Assembly (NCBI GenBank): GCA_021823555.1
Contig: JAKANW010000057.1
Span: 1-10,479 of the forward strand
Direction: 5' to 3'
Source of the DNA: Chloroflexota bacterium
GTDB taxonomy: Bacteria > Chloroflexota > Anaerolineae > Anaerolineales > Villigracilaceae
DNA length: 10,479 nt
Shown here: one piece after another, positions 1 through 5,215 of the stretch
Position numbering within the stretch: position 1 is the stretch's first letter
How the letters are laid out: each line of letters opens with the position of its first letter
Notes under the pieces: model-generated
What the model was told of the DNA's origin: nothing
Database searches by the model: none
What the model saw: only the letters and a program-made list of their open reading frames with translations
Program-made: the position numbers and the translations under genes

Positions 1-71
1 TCATCTTGAATAACAACAAAATCTGCCGATTGAGATCTGGCTCTCACGGCAAATTTTGTCTTGGGTTCCAT
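1..71 (-). CDS. Partial ORF (N-terminus only), hypothetical protein, possible next cassette gene
   Basis: An ATG at 71-69 on the minus strand opens a frame of 23 codons with no stop before the left edge. The peptide begins MEPKTKFAVRARSQSADF. I do not recognise it and too little is visible for a domain call. It lies about 80 nt beyond the probable terminator of the toxin/immunity pair, in the same orientation, and directly after the stem-loop-rich element at 92-244. This is where the next gene of a cassette array would start. No convincing Shine-Dalgarno sequence is seen; a CATAAT at 96-91 could be a -10 box, but no good -35 accompanies it. The ORF could be chance. Confidence 0.35.
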   Translation of the reverse strand, partial: MEPKTKFAVRARSQSADFVVIQD

Positions 72-91
72 AAAACTAAATCAAGAAGAAA

Positions 92-244
92 TTATGTCAG
101 CACTTGACAGGTGCAGTAATCGGTAGCGGCAAGGGCGGGATTTGGCAGGAAAAAGCCAGGGCGAACCCGCCCAAAGGCGCTGAATCCCTGGAAGGGCGGC
201 GAAAGCCCGCCCTTGTCCGCCTGCACGCAATGTTCGGCGTTTTT
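92..244 (-). repeat. Stem-loop-rich intergenic element with attC-like end
   Basis: On the minus strand the element begins right after the stop codon of the small membrane-protein gene with AACGCCGAAC (241-232) and continues into GC-rich sequence unlike the AT-rich genes beside it. Two hairpins are clear: an 8-bp perfect stem (192-199 with 207-214) and a GGGCG/CGCCC stem (159-163 with 168-172). A short dyad, GCAC(7 nt)GTGC, lies near the distal end (about 101-115). The first end resembles the R'' box of an integron attC site (GCCGAAC against consensus RYYYAAC). A clear partner R' box at the far end (about 92-100) is not seen, so it may be a degenerate attC or another dispersed repeat. Confidence 0.5.
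150..178 (-). terminator. Probable intrinsic terminator after the toxin/immunity pair
   Basis: Read on the minus strand, GCC and GGGCG pair with CGCCC and GGC across a GGTT loop, giving about 8 GC-rich pairs with a small internal loop. Five T residues follow immediately (complement of 150-154). It lies about 65 nt past the stop of the membrane-protein gene, a suitable place to end the minus-strand operon. The stem is short and interrupted, so strength is uncertain. Confidence 0.42.
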
Positions 245-623
245 ACCAAGTACCGTCTGGCATTTGCCCAGATTCAACATTAAAGAAGTAATAACCCAAA
301 AACCTAAGAAAGCCGCCTTGTCTTGGTATGCCTTCGCCTATATCAGTAATAGCAAATCCAGCAAACACCACACAAACAACGGCAGACAGTAGTGCGAAAT
401 GAAAAAAGATTTTCCATCGCGTATTTCCAAACAGCCTATTTCCGAGAAATGCGGTTATTAGCTGCACGAACACCACTGTAGGAGTTCGAATCCAGTAAAT
501 CTCTCCATAGCGTGCAAAGTTGTTTATGCCAATATCGAAGTACAGTAGGTAAGACGCGGTGATATTAATGAAAAAAATAGTAAGTGGAACGATAAGCAAA
601 AAAGGTATTGTCTTTTGCATCAT
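243..623 (-). CDS. Small three-helix membrane protein, candidate immunity protein
   Basis: A 126-residue protein of no family I recognise. It has three hydrophobic segments, roughly residues 6-28, 47-65 and 72-92, and a short polar C-terminal tail (about 93-126) ending MPDGTW. There is no cleavable signal peptide; the first helix is probably a membrane anchor. Its ATG (623-621) overlaps the TGA of the upstream toxin-like gene (622-620) in an ATGA arrangement, so translation is probably coupled, and no strong ribosome binding site precedes it. Small proteins encoded directly after a polymorphic toxin are typically cognate immunity proteins; this role is inferred from position. A membrane location would fit a toxin acting at the envelope or crossing it. 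The stop lies only a few bases from the attC-like box at 232-241, as usual for cassette genes. Base composition is AT-rich, like the toxin gene and unlike the plus-strand genes. Confidence 0.75.
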   Translation of the reverse strand: MMQKTIPFLLIVPLTIFFINITASYLLYFDIGINNFARYGEIYWIRTPTVVFVQLITAFLGNRLFGNTRWKIFFHFALLSAVVCVVFAGFAITDIGEGIPRQGGFLRFLGYYFFNVESGQMPDGTW

Positions 624-1561
624 CGTAAATTACCATCTACCCAATCAATGATGACGCTGACGTCAGGATTCGCTTGCTGGATATTCAGATAATCTTGTAG
701 ATGAGATAGTATGGCTTGATGCAATTGCAATTGGTCTTTTGTCAATCCGAGCTGATGTTCATCCCACAAATCAATACCTATTTGCACACTCAAGATATCA
801 CCATCGTCATTTTTTCCTGCCCCTGGCAAACCAGATGCCGCATGGTCTTGGAGCGTTTGAGCGGTAAACCCTGCTGCCCTGCCTACAAATCCGTAATGGA
901 TATTTGACCAAATATCGTAATACCATTCGTGTTCGCTGTCACCGCGCACGGGAAACCAGTAATCAGGAGGGTTTTCTAATCCTAACTTCTTTGCCAATAT
1001 GGGCTTGTGATCCCACTTATGATCTTTAGCTACAAGATTGAACCAAAGAGTGCGAGCTAAAGAATCGTTTCCTTTATTCAGAGCATCCTTGATCTTTTGC
1101 ATATCCTTGCTTTGTGCGTTCACGGTCAATTCCTGATACATATAAGCAAGTGCTTGATCAAAGCGCGAATAGTCAAAATCTTTTATTGCCGCTTCAATTT
1201 GGAATAAAAAAACGGCTTTTCTTTTGCCTTCACTTGCTTCTGCCTGAAATTCGTGATTTTTTGCTCCTGACGGGGTTACATCGAACATGAAAGTAGTATT
1301 GCCTTGTCCAATGTCATCGAAAATCAAATCTTGCTCTGTGACGATAACACTGGCAACAAAATCAATTTTCTCTCCTTCTGCTACGGGCAACCTGTACAAA
1401 ATCCTATCCATAGGCTGACTTTTTCCTGCACTGATTTTCTGTTCAAGGAAGGTGAATTCTTTGTTTACTTCAAAACCAAAGGTCAAGTCATTGCCTGTGT
1501 TGCCTCCAGAGTAATCAATTTTCTTTAGTGTTACGACAAGTTTTAGCGGTTTTGTGGTCAT
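620..1561 (-). CDS. Polymorphic-toxin-like protein: C2-like N-terminus, toxin 44 type C-terminus
   Basis: A 313-residue protein in two parts. Residues about 5-125 form a beta-rich region resembling a C2-like domain, with acidic loops where calcium could bind (D16; D78, D82 and D83 in TEQDLIFDDIGQGN). Residues about 130-300 resemble the bacterial toxin 44 (Ntox44) family of polymorphic toxin C-termini: a WDHKP motif near 183-187, YWFPVRGD at 201-208, and the signature WSNIHYGFVGRAAGF at 218-232, followed by an acidic NDDGD stretch and an IGIDLW segment. The family assignment is from remembered motifs. No signal peptide, Rhs or VgrG region is present, so the secretion route is unknown. The ATG is preceded by a purine-rich A-tract rather than a clear Shine-Dalgarno sequence. 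It overlaps the downstream membrane-protein gene by 4 nt. The pair stands between attC-like ends in AT-rich DNA opposite to the neighbouring operon, suggesting horizontal gain. Confidence 0.8.
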   Translation of the reverse strand: MTTKPLKLVVTLKKIDYSGGNTGNDLTFGFEVNKEFTFLEQKISAGKSQPMDRILYRLPVAEGEKIDFVASVIVTEQDLIFDDIGQGNTTFMFDVTPSGAKNHEFQAEASEGKRKAVFLFQIEAAIKDFDYSRFDQALAYMYQELTVNAQSKDMQKIKDALNKGNDSLARTLWFNLVAKDHKWDHKPILAKKLGLENPPDYWFPVRGDSEHEWYYDIWSNIHYGFVGRAAGFTAQTLQDHAASGLPGAGKNDDGDILSVQIGIDLWDEHQLGLTKDQLQLHQAILSHLQDYLNIQQANPDVSVIIDWVDGNLR

Positions 1562-1598
1562 GTTTTTTTCTCTTGAAAAAATGTTGTTGGATAGGATA

Positions 1599-1641
1599 AA
1601 CGCCTAACGGCCTGCGTTAGCTGCGGTGGGGCAGCAATAGA
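1599..1641. repeat. attC-like end, right boundary of the toxin/immunity island
   Basis: The plus strand reads AACGCCTAACGG and then GC-rich sequence to about 1641. GCCTAAC (1602-1608) matches the integron R'' consensus RYYYAAC. Its complement, GTTAGGCGTT, matches 9 of 10 bases of GTTCGGCGTT at 232-241 on the other side of the gene pair. CTAACG (1604-1609) and CGTTAG (1615-1620) form a 6-bp hairpin with a 5-nt loop, and GCTGC/GCAGC (1620-1624 with 1631-1635) forms a second small stem. It lies 5' of the toxin gene, as the trailing half of the preceding cassette's attC site would. Confidence 0.45.
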
Positions 1642-1671
1642 TTAAAAAGACAATTCTGGTCAATCCTCAAC

Positions 1672-1700
1672 ACTATACCTATTTTATATCATTGAGTCAC
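1672..1700 (-). promoter_or_regulatory. Possible sigma-70-type promoter for the toxin/immunity operon
   Basis: On the minus strand, GTGACT (1700-1695) and TATAGT (1677-1672) are separated by 17 bp. They match 4 of 6 and 5 of 6 bases of the -35 and -10 consensus. The site points toward the toxin gene and would transcribe through the attC-like hairpins at 1599-1641. The region is AT-rich, so a chance match is quite possible. Confidence 0.28.
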
Positions 1701-1845
1701 GTGTCGTATGTCACAGTTTCCGTAACACACAGGGTGGGTGAGTTTTGAACTCCCACATTAGATTTCAAATCACAGGCAAAAGGTCTTGACCCTGGCAATT
1801 CCCAGGGAGCTGCAGGAACTCCCGAAGCGGGGCGGTTTTGGCGCG

Positions 1846-1851
1846 TATAAT
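1846..1851 (+). promoter_or_regulatory. TATAAT -10 box, possible leaderless start of the Nudix mRNA
   Basis: A perfect TATAAT lies 7 nt before the preferred ATG at 1859. Initiation at the usual distance from a -10 box would fall at or next to the A of the start codon, implying a leaderless or nearly leaderless transcript. No good -35 box is visible 16-18 bp upstream, so activity is unproven. Confidence 0.35.
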
Positions 1852-1858
1852 CAGGTTC

Positions 1859-2284
1859 ATGCGCGCTAAATTTCCAACCACTGTTCATTTGTTTTTCCTC
1901 CGTGGGGATCAAATCCTGTTGTCGCGCCGGTTCAACACGGGTTACCGGGACGGGGAATACAGCCTCCCGGCGGGACATTTAGACGGCGGTGAGACGGTGA
2001 TGGCCGCGGCCGCTCGCGAGGCGGCAGAAGAGATCGGAGTCCGCTTGGATGCGGAGCGTCTCATCTTCTCCAGCGTCATGCACCGCAATGAAGGCGATGA
2101 ACGCGTGGACTTCTTCGTCCACGTCCCCGAATGGGAGGGCGAGCCGTTCAACAACGAACCGGACAAATGCGACGAACTGCGTTGGACCCAGGTGGACGCC
2201 CTGCCTGAAAATACGATCCCTTATGTCAGGCGTGCTATTCAGAATCACCTGGAAGGTTTGCGCTTTGATGAGTTTGGATGGTGA
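1859..2284 (+). CDS. Nudix hydrolase
   Basis: A 141-residue MutT/Nudix-fold pyrophosphohydrolase, expected to cleave a nucleoside diphosphate linked to another moiety with Mg2+ or Mn2+. The Nudix box GX5EX7REUXEEXGU is complete at residues 39-61: G39, E45, R53, E54, E57, E58 and G60. Length is normal for a single-domain member. Sequence alone does not settle the substrate (oxidised dNTP, ADP-ribose or other). The start is the ATG at 1859, giving MRAKFPTTVHLFFL. A TTG at 1838 would add seven residues but would overlap the TATAAT box, and only a weak AGG lies before the ATG. The stop is 3 nt before the start of the exonuclease-WYL gene, so the two are probably co-transcribed. A role in clearing damaged or signalling nucleotides beside an exonuclease is plausible but inferred. 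Confidence 0.92.
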   Translation: MRAKFPTTVHLFFLRGDQILLSRRFNTGYRDGEYSLPAGHLDGGETVMAAAAREAAEEIGVRLDAERLIFSSVMHRNEGDERVDFFVHVPEWEGEPFNNEPDKCDELRWTQVDALPENTIPYVRRAIQNHLEGLRFDEFGW

Positions 2285-2287
2285 CCC

Positions 2288-3100
2288 TTGACGTTTGACC
2301 TTGCCAGTGCTCGTTTTGCGTTTTTGGACCTTGAAACAACCGGCCTTTCTCCATGGTTTGGCTACCGCGTCTGCGAGGTTGATATTGTGCTCACCGAGGG
2401 CCGGCGCATCAAAACCACCTACCAGACCCTGGTCAACCCCGAGCGCGAACTCTCATTCGGCGCAGCCAGCGCCAACGGCCTGACCGACGCTGAGCTGTCT
2501 GCCGCGCCTTTGTTCAGCAGCATCGCGGATAAAGTGGGAGCTTATCTGCGTGATGCGGTGGTGGTCTGCCACAACGCCCGGTTCGACCTGCAATTCCTCG
2601 ATAACGAATTCCGCCGGCTGGGACGCGAGATCCAAGTCCCCAATATGATTGACACATTGTACCTGGCGCGTACCTATTTTGAATTCCCCTCCAACACACT
2701 GGCTGCGATTGCCGAAGCCTTGCAAATCAAGAGCGACCCATCCCACCGCGCTCTCTCCGATGTGCTGGCGGCCCGAGCCATCTTCTTCCAGATGATGGAC
2801 GCCCTCAAGCCGGATGGCAAACCGCTCGACGAGTTCATCGGCATTTACAATTCGCCTGCCTGGCCCAATGACGGCATCCAGCTTCCCACCGAACTGGGCG
2901 AGGCCATTTATAGCGGGCGGCGCATTTTCATCACGTATGTGGATGGCGATGGCGGACGCACCGAGCGCTGGGTTACGCCGCTCCAGGTGCTGGGGCTGGC
3001 CGACTATATTTACCTCCAGGGCTATTGCCACTTGCGCAACGCGGAGCGAATGTTCCGCCTTGACCGGATCGTCGAGGCGCGCGTGGAAGCGCTGAAATAA
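2288..3100 (+). CDS. DEDDh 3'-5' exonuclease fused to a WYL-like domain
   Basis: A 270-residue protein. Residues about 10-170 are a DnaQ/RNase T-type exonuclease domain with all DEDDh residues visible: D14 and E16 in FLDLETTG, D100 in HNARFDLQFL, and H153 and D158 in HRALSDV. It should remove nucleotides from 3' ends using two metal ions. After a linker, residues about 204-266 resemble a WYL domain: AIYSGRRIFITY, TERWVTPLQVLG, DYIYLQGYC and ERMFRLDRI, with IYL in place of the WYL triplet. WYL domains are ligand-sensing modules, best known in transcription regulators and some defence proteins, so the fusion may let a nucleic acid or nucleotide ligand control the nuclease (inference). The start is TTG 2288, with GGTGA about 3 nt upstream overlapping the Nudix stop; no in-frame ATG lies nearby. 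Epsilon-subunit or DinG-like assignments are less likely given the C-terminus. Confidence 0.88.
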   Translation: MTFDLASARFAFLDLETTGLSPWFGYRVCEVDIVLTEGRRIKTTYQTLVNPERELSFGAASANGLTDAELSAAPLFSSIADKVGAYLRDAVVVCHNARFDLQFLDNEFRRLGREIQVPNMIDTLYLARTYFEFPSNTLAAIAEALQIKSDPSHRALSDVLAARAIFFQMMDALKPDGKPLDEFIGIYNSPAWPNDGIQLPTELGEAIYSGRRIFITYVDGDGGRTERWVTPLQVLGLADYIYLQGYCHLRNAERMFRLDRIVEARVEALK

Positions 3101-3119
3101 GAAGCAGCAGGATACAACC

Positions 3120-3947
3120 ATGCTGAAAACCCGCCTGGATATTTTGCTCGTGGAACGCGGATTGGCTGAATCGCGCGCCAAAGCGCAAGCCCTGATCATG
3201 GCGGGACAGGTGCGGATCAACGGTCAGGTCGCCCTCAAGCCTGCCACCGCCATCGAAGCCGACTCTCAACTGACAGTGGACTCCGGCCCGCGCTTCGTCT
3301 CGCGCGGCGGCGAAAAGCTGGACGCGGCGCTGGATGCATTTCCCATCCCAATCGAGGGCCGCGTCTGCGCTGACGTGGGCGCCTCCACTGGCGGTTTCAC
3401 CGATTGCCTGCTCCAGCGCGGCGCGGCCAGAGTCTATGCCATTGATGTGGGCAAAGGCATCCTGCACTGGAAGATTCGCAACGACCCGCGCGTGGTGGTC
3501 ATGGAAGGGACCAACGCCCGGCATGTCGCCTCCCTGCCCGAGCCGGTCTCGTTGGTCACGGTGGACGCGTCGTTTATCTCATTAAAGATTTTGCTGCCGG
3601 TGTTGAAGAAGTGGTTGGCCCCCTCACCTCTGCGCCCCTCTCCCAGTGGGAGAGGGGATGGGGGTGAGGGGGGTGTCCTCGCTTTGATTAAGCCCCAATT
3701 CGAAGCTGGCCGCAAGGATGTCTCGCGTGGCGACGGCGTCATCCGTGACCCGGCCATTCATCGCCAGGTTTTGGAAAATGTGTTGTCCTTTGCACAGGGC
3801 GAAGGTCTTGGTCTGCGCGGCTTGATCCGCTCGCCGATCCTGGGTCCGAAGGGCAACGTTGAATTTTTAGCTTGGCTCACACCGGGAGAATCTTCTCATG
3901 AGATTCAAATGTTGATTGACTCGGCATTTCCGCCTGCGAGCGGGTAA
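3120..3947 (+). CDS. tlyA: TlyA-family rRNA (cytidine-2'-O)-methyltransferase
   Basis: A 275-residue protein of the TlyA/hemolysin A family, which 2'-O-methylates cytidines in 16S and/or 23S rRNA using SAM. Residues 3-63 form an S4 RNA-binding domain (TRLDILLVERGL, AGQVRING), followed by the linker RFVSRGGEKL and a Rossmann methyltransferase. The SAM motif is DVGASTGGF (85-93). The likely catalytic K-D-K-E tetrad is K66, D149, K191 and E248. Residues about 168-184 are a low-complexity P/S/R/G segment encoded by a palindromic repeat (3619-3672). It falls between LPVLKKWL and VLALIKPQFEAG, where relatives have a short loop, and makes the D-to-K spacing about 15 residues longer than I expect; the catalytic residues stay in frame. 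The start ATG lies 19 nt after the exonuclease stop, with AGGA about 8 nt upstream. Some family members have been called hemolysins; rRNA methylation is the better-supported role. Confidence 0.93.
   Translation: MLKTRLDILLVERGLAESRAKAQALIMAGQVRINGQVALKPATAIEADSQLTVDSGPRFVSRGGEKLDAALDAFPIPIEGRVCADVGASTGGFTDCLLQRGAARVYAIDVGKGILHWKIRNDPRVVVMEGTNARHVASLPEPVSLVTVDASFISLKILLPVLKKWLAPSPLRPSPSGRGDGGEGGVLALIKPQFEAGRKDVSRGDGVIRDPAIHRQVLENVLSFAQGEGLGLRGLIRSPILGPKGNVEFLAWLTPGESSHEIQMLIDSAFPPASG
3619..3672. repeat. Nested palindromic repeat inserted in-frame within tlyA
   Basis: Outer arms CCCCCTCACC (3619-3628) and GGTGAGGGGG (3663-3672) pair perfectly over 10 bp. Inner arms CCCCTCTCCC (3635-3644) and GGGAGAGGGG (3648-3657) pair perfectly over 10 bp around a 3-nt loop. 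The 54-nt length is a multiple of three. The sequence style matches palindromes that I recall being scattered through many bacterial genomes. It encodes a P/S/R/G-rich loop in TlyA. Confidence 0.85.
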
Positions 3948-3963
3948 AATCAGCCGTTGGCTT

Positions 3964-5118
3964 ATGAAAATCCTTACTGTCTTAACCTACTATCGCCCAC
4001 ATACTTCGGGCCTCACCATCTACGCCGAGCGCCTGGCGCGCGCCTTTGCCCAACGCGGCCACGAAGTGACCGTGATGACCACGCAGTATGATCCTTCCCT
4101 GCCGTGCCAGGAAATGATGGATGGCGTCAAGGTGATTCGCGTCCCGGTCATGTTCCGTGTCAGCAAAGGCGTGATTGCGCCAACCTTCGGCTGGGTGGCG
4201 ACTCGGCTGGTGGCGCAGCACGATGTTGTCCAGCTTCACCTGCCGCAATTCGACGCCCCTGGGGTGGCCCTCCGCGCTCGGCTGTTTGGCAAGCCTGCCG
4301 TTCTCACCTATCACTGCGATCTCGACCTGCCGCCGGGATTGTTCAACCGCATCGTAAATACCGTCATCCAATTTCAAAATAACCTGGCTGGGATCCTGGC
4401 GAATCATATCGTGACCTATACCCGGGACTATGCCGATCACTCTTCCTACCTCTCACGCTACGCCTCCAAACTAACCCCAATCCTGCCCCCGGTTGAATTG
4501 CCGACTCCCACGCCCGAGGCGATTGCTGCTTTCGCGCAGGAACACAAGACCAAGGAGAAGCGGCCCGTCGTTGGCATGGTCACGCGCTTTGCCTCCGAGA
4601 AAGGCGTGGAGATTCTGTTGGACGCCCTGCCCGCGATCTTGAAAAAGTATCCCAACGCGCAGGTTCTTTATGCGGGCCAGCACCTGAACGTGATGGGCGA
4701 GCAGCCTTATTTTGACCGCTTGATCCCGCGCATCCGCGAATACGAACAAAAGGGACAGTGGAAATTTCTTGGAAATCTTTCCCCTTTGCAACTGGCTGCC
4801 GTATATCCCAACCTGGATGTCGTTACTGTCCCCTCGCTGAACTCGACGGAGGCCTTCGGTCTCGTGCAGATCGAGGCCATGATGAATGGCGTGCCCAGCG
4901 TGCCGTCCGCGCTGCCGGGGGTCCGCCGGCCGGTAATGATGCACGGCATGGGACGCGTCTCCCAAATTGGCGATCCGGTCAGTTTGGCAGAATCCATCCT
5001 CGAGGTCCTGGATGAACCGAAAAAGTTCTGCGGCGATGTGGAAGGCATCAAGAAATCCTACGACCCTGATTCCATCGCGGCGGAGTACGAAAAGCTGTTC
5101 GAAAGGTTGATGAAATAA
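3964..5118 (+). CDS. GT4-family glycosyltransferase (GT-B fold)
   Basis: A 384-residue retaining glycosyltransferase, expected to move a sugar from a nucleotide-sugar donor to a lipid, glycan or other acceptor at the inner face of the membrane. The N-terminal Rossmann domain opens MKILTVLTYYRPHTSGL, with the usual glycine-containing acceptor-side loop, and continues AERLARAFAQRGHEVTVMTT. The C-terminal domain starts near RPVVGMVTRFASEKGV and carries the GT4 EX7E motif, E296 to E304, in STEAFGLVQIEAMMNGVP. Donor and acceptor cannot be read from sequence. The ATG at 3964 is preferred because it starts on the conserved first strand; an in-frame ATG at 3916 would add 16 unconserved residues and overlap tlyA. 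Spacing to tlyA is 16 nt, suggesting one transcript. The following methyltransferases and GT-C proteins point to a cell-surface glycan or glycolipid pathway. Confidence 0.92.
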   Translation: MKILTVLTYYRPHTSGLTIYAERLARAFAQRGHEVTVMTTQYDPSLPCQEMMDGVKVIRVPVMFRVSKGVIAPTFGWVATRLVAQHDVVQLHLPQFDAPGVALRARLFGKPAVLTYHCDLDLPPGLFNRIVNTVIQFQNNLAGILANHIVTYTRDYADHSSYLSRYASKLTPILPPVELPTPTPEAIAAFAQEHKTKEKRPVVGMVTRFASEKGVEILLDALPAILKKYPNAQVLYAGQHLNVMGEQPYFDRLIPRIREYEQKGQWKFLGNLSPLQLAAVYPNLDVVTVPSLNSTEAFGLVQIEAMMNGVPSVPSALPGVRRPVMMHGMGRVSQIGDPVSLAESILEVLDEPKKFCGDVEGIKKSYDPDSIAAEYEKLFERLMK

Positions 5119-5119
5119 C

Positions 5120-5205
5120 ATGTCGCTGCGAGGGCGTAGTTTGCCCGAAGCAGTCTCCTGGTGAGTGGAGATTGCTTCAATTGCTTCGCTCCTTCACAAT
5201 GACAT
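5120..5205. repeat. Imperfect inverted repeat filling the spacer between GT4 and methyltransferase genes
   Basis: Left arm (5120-5158) starts ATGTC and ends GAAGCAGTCTCC. Right arm (5167-5205) starts GGAGATTGCTTC and ends GACAT. Reverse complementation aligns the arms along most of their length around a short spacer (5159-5166). It begins 2 nt after the GT4 stop and ends 10 nt before the methyltransferase ATG. The arms resemble widespread bacterial palindromes of the GCGAGGGCG..GAAGCAATCTCC type that I recall from other genomes. Transcribed, it would form a long hairpin just before the next gene. Confidence 0.72.
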
Positions 5206-5215
5206 CCACTACATT

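Larger units (their letters stand above)
1562..1858. other. Intergenic junction between island and plus-strand operon
   Basis: About 300 bases without a convincing gene, dividing the divergent minus-strand island from the plus-strand operon. Besides the attC-like end and possible promoter noted separately, it holds two hairpins: GTGGG..AGTT/AACT..CCCAC at 1734-1756 (a 2-nt bulge and 3-nt loop), and CCCTGG/CCAGGG at 1790-1807 (6-nt loop). Neither is followed by a T-run, so neither looks like a standard terminator. Base composition changes from AT-rich to GC-rich at about 1780-1830, likely near the edge of the acquired DNA. Confidence 0.5.

Noticed and set aside
92..280. 62-codon minus-strand frame across the hairpin element
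   Set aside because: It is composed mainly of the GC-rich repeat sequence, overlaps the end of the membrane-protein gene in another frame, and has no recognisable protein pattern.
1838..1858. TTG start seven codons upstream for the Nudix gene
   Set aside because: The added residues cover the TATAAT box, and the ATG at 1859 begins at the usual place for the fold.
2453..3220. Long minus-strand frame of 255 codons opposite the exonuclease and tlyA genes
   Set aside because: It lies antisense to two well-supported genes with complete catalytic motifs and has no recognisable domains; it is a GC-driven shadow.
3619..3672. Palindrome within tlyA as a terminator or gene break
   Set aside because: The frame continues through it and the downstream catalytic K191 and E248 are intact; there is no T-run.
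3916..3950. TTGACT and TAAAAT as a promoter for the GT4 gene
   Set aside because: The spacing is 23 bp, too long for a sigma-70 promoter, and the gene is only 16 nt from tlyA and likely shares its transcript.
3916..3963. ATG 3916 as the start of the GT4 gene
   Set aside because: It would overlap tlyA by 32 nt and add a basic segment not expected before the first strand of a GT-B protein; ATG 3964 fits the family.
5165..5215. GTG 5165 as the start of the first methyltransferase
   Set aside because: The extra 17 residues would be encoded by the right arm of the palindromic repeat rather than by conserved protein sequence.
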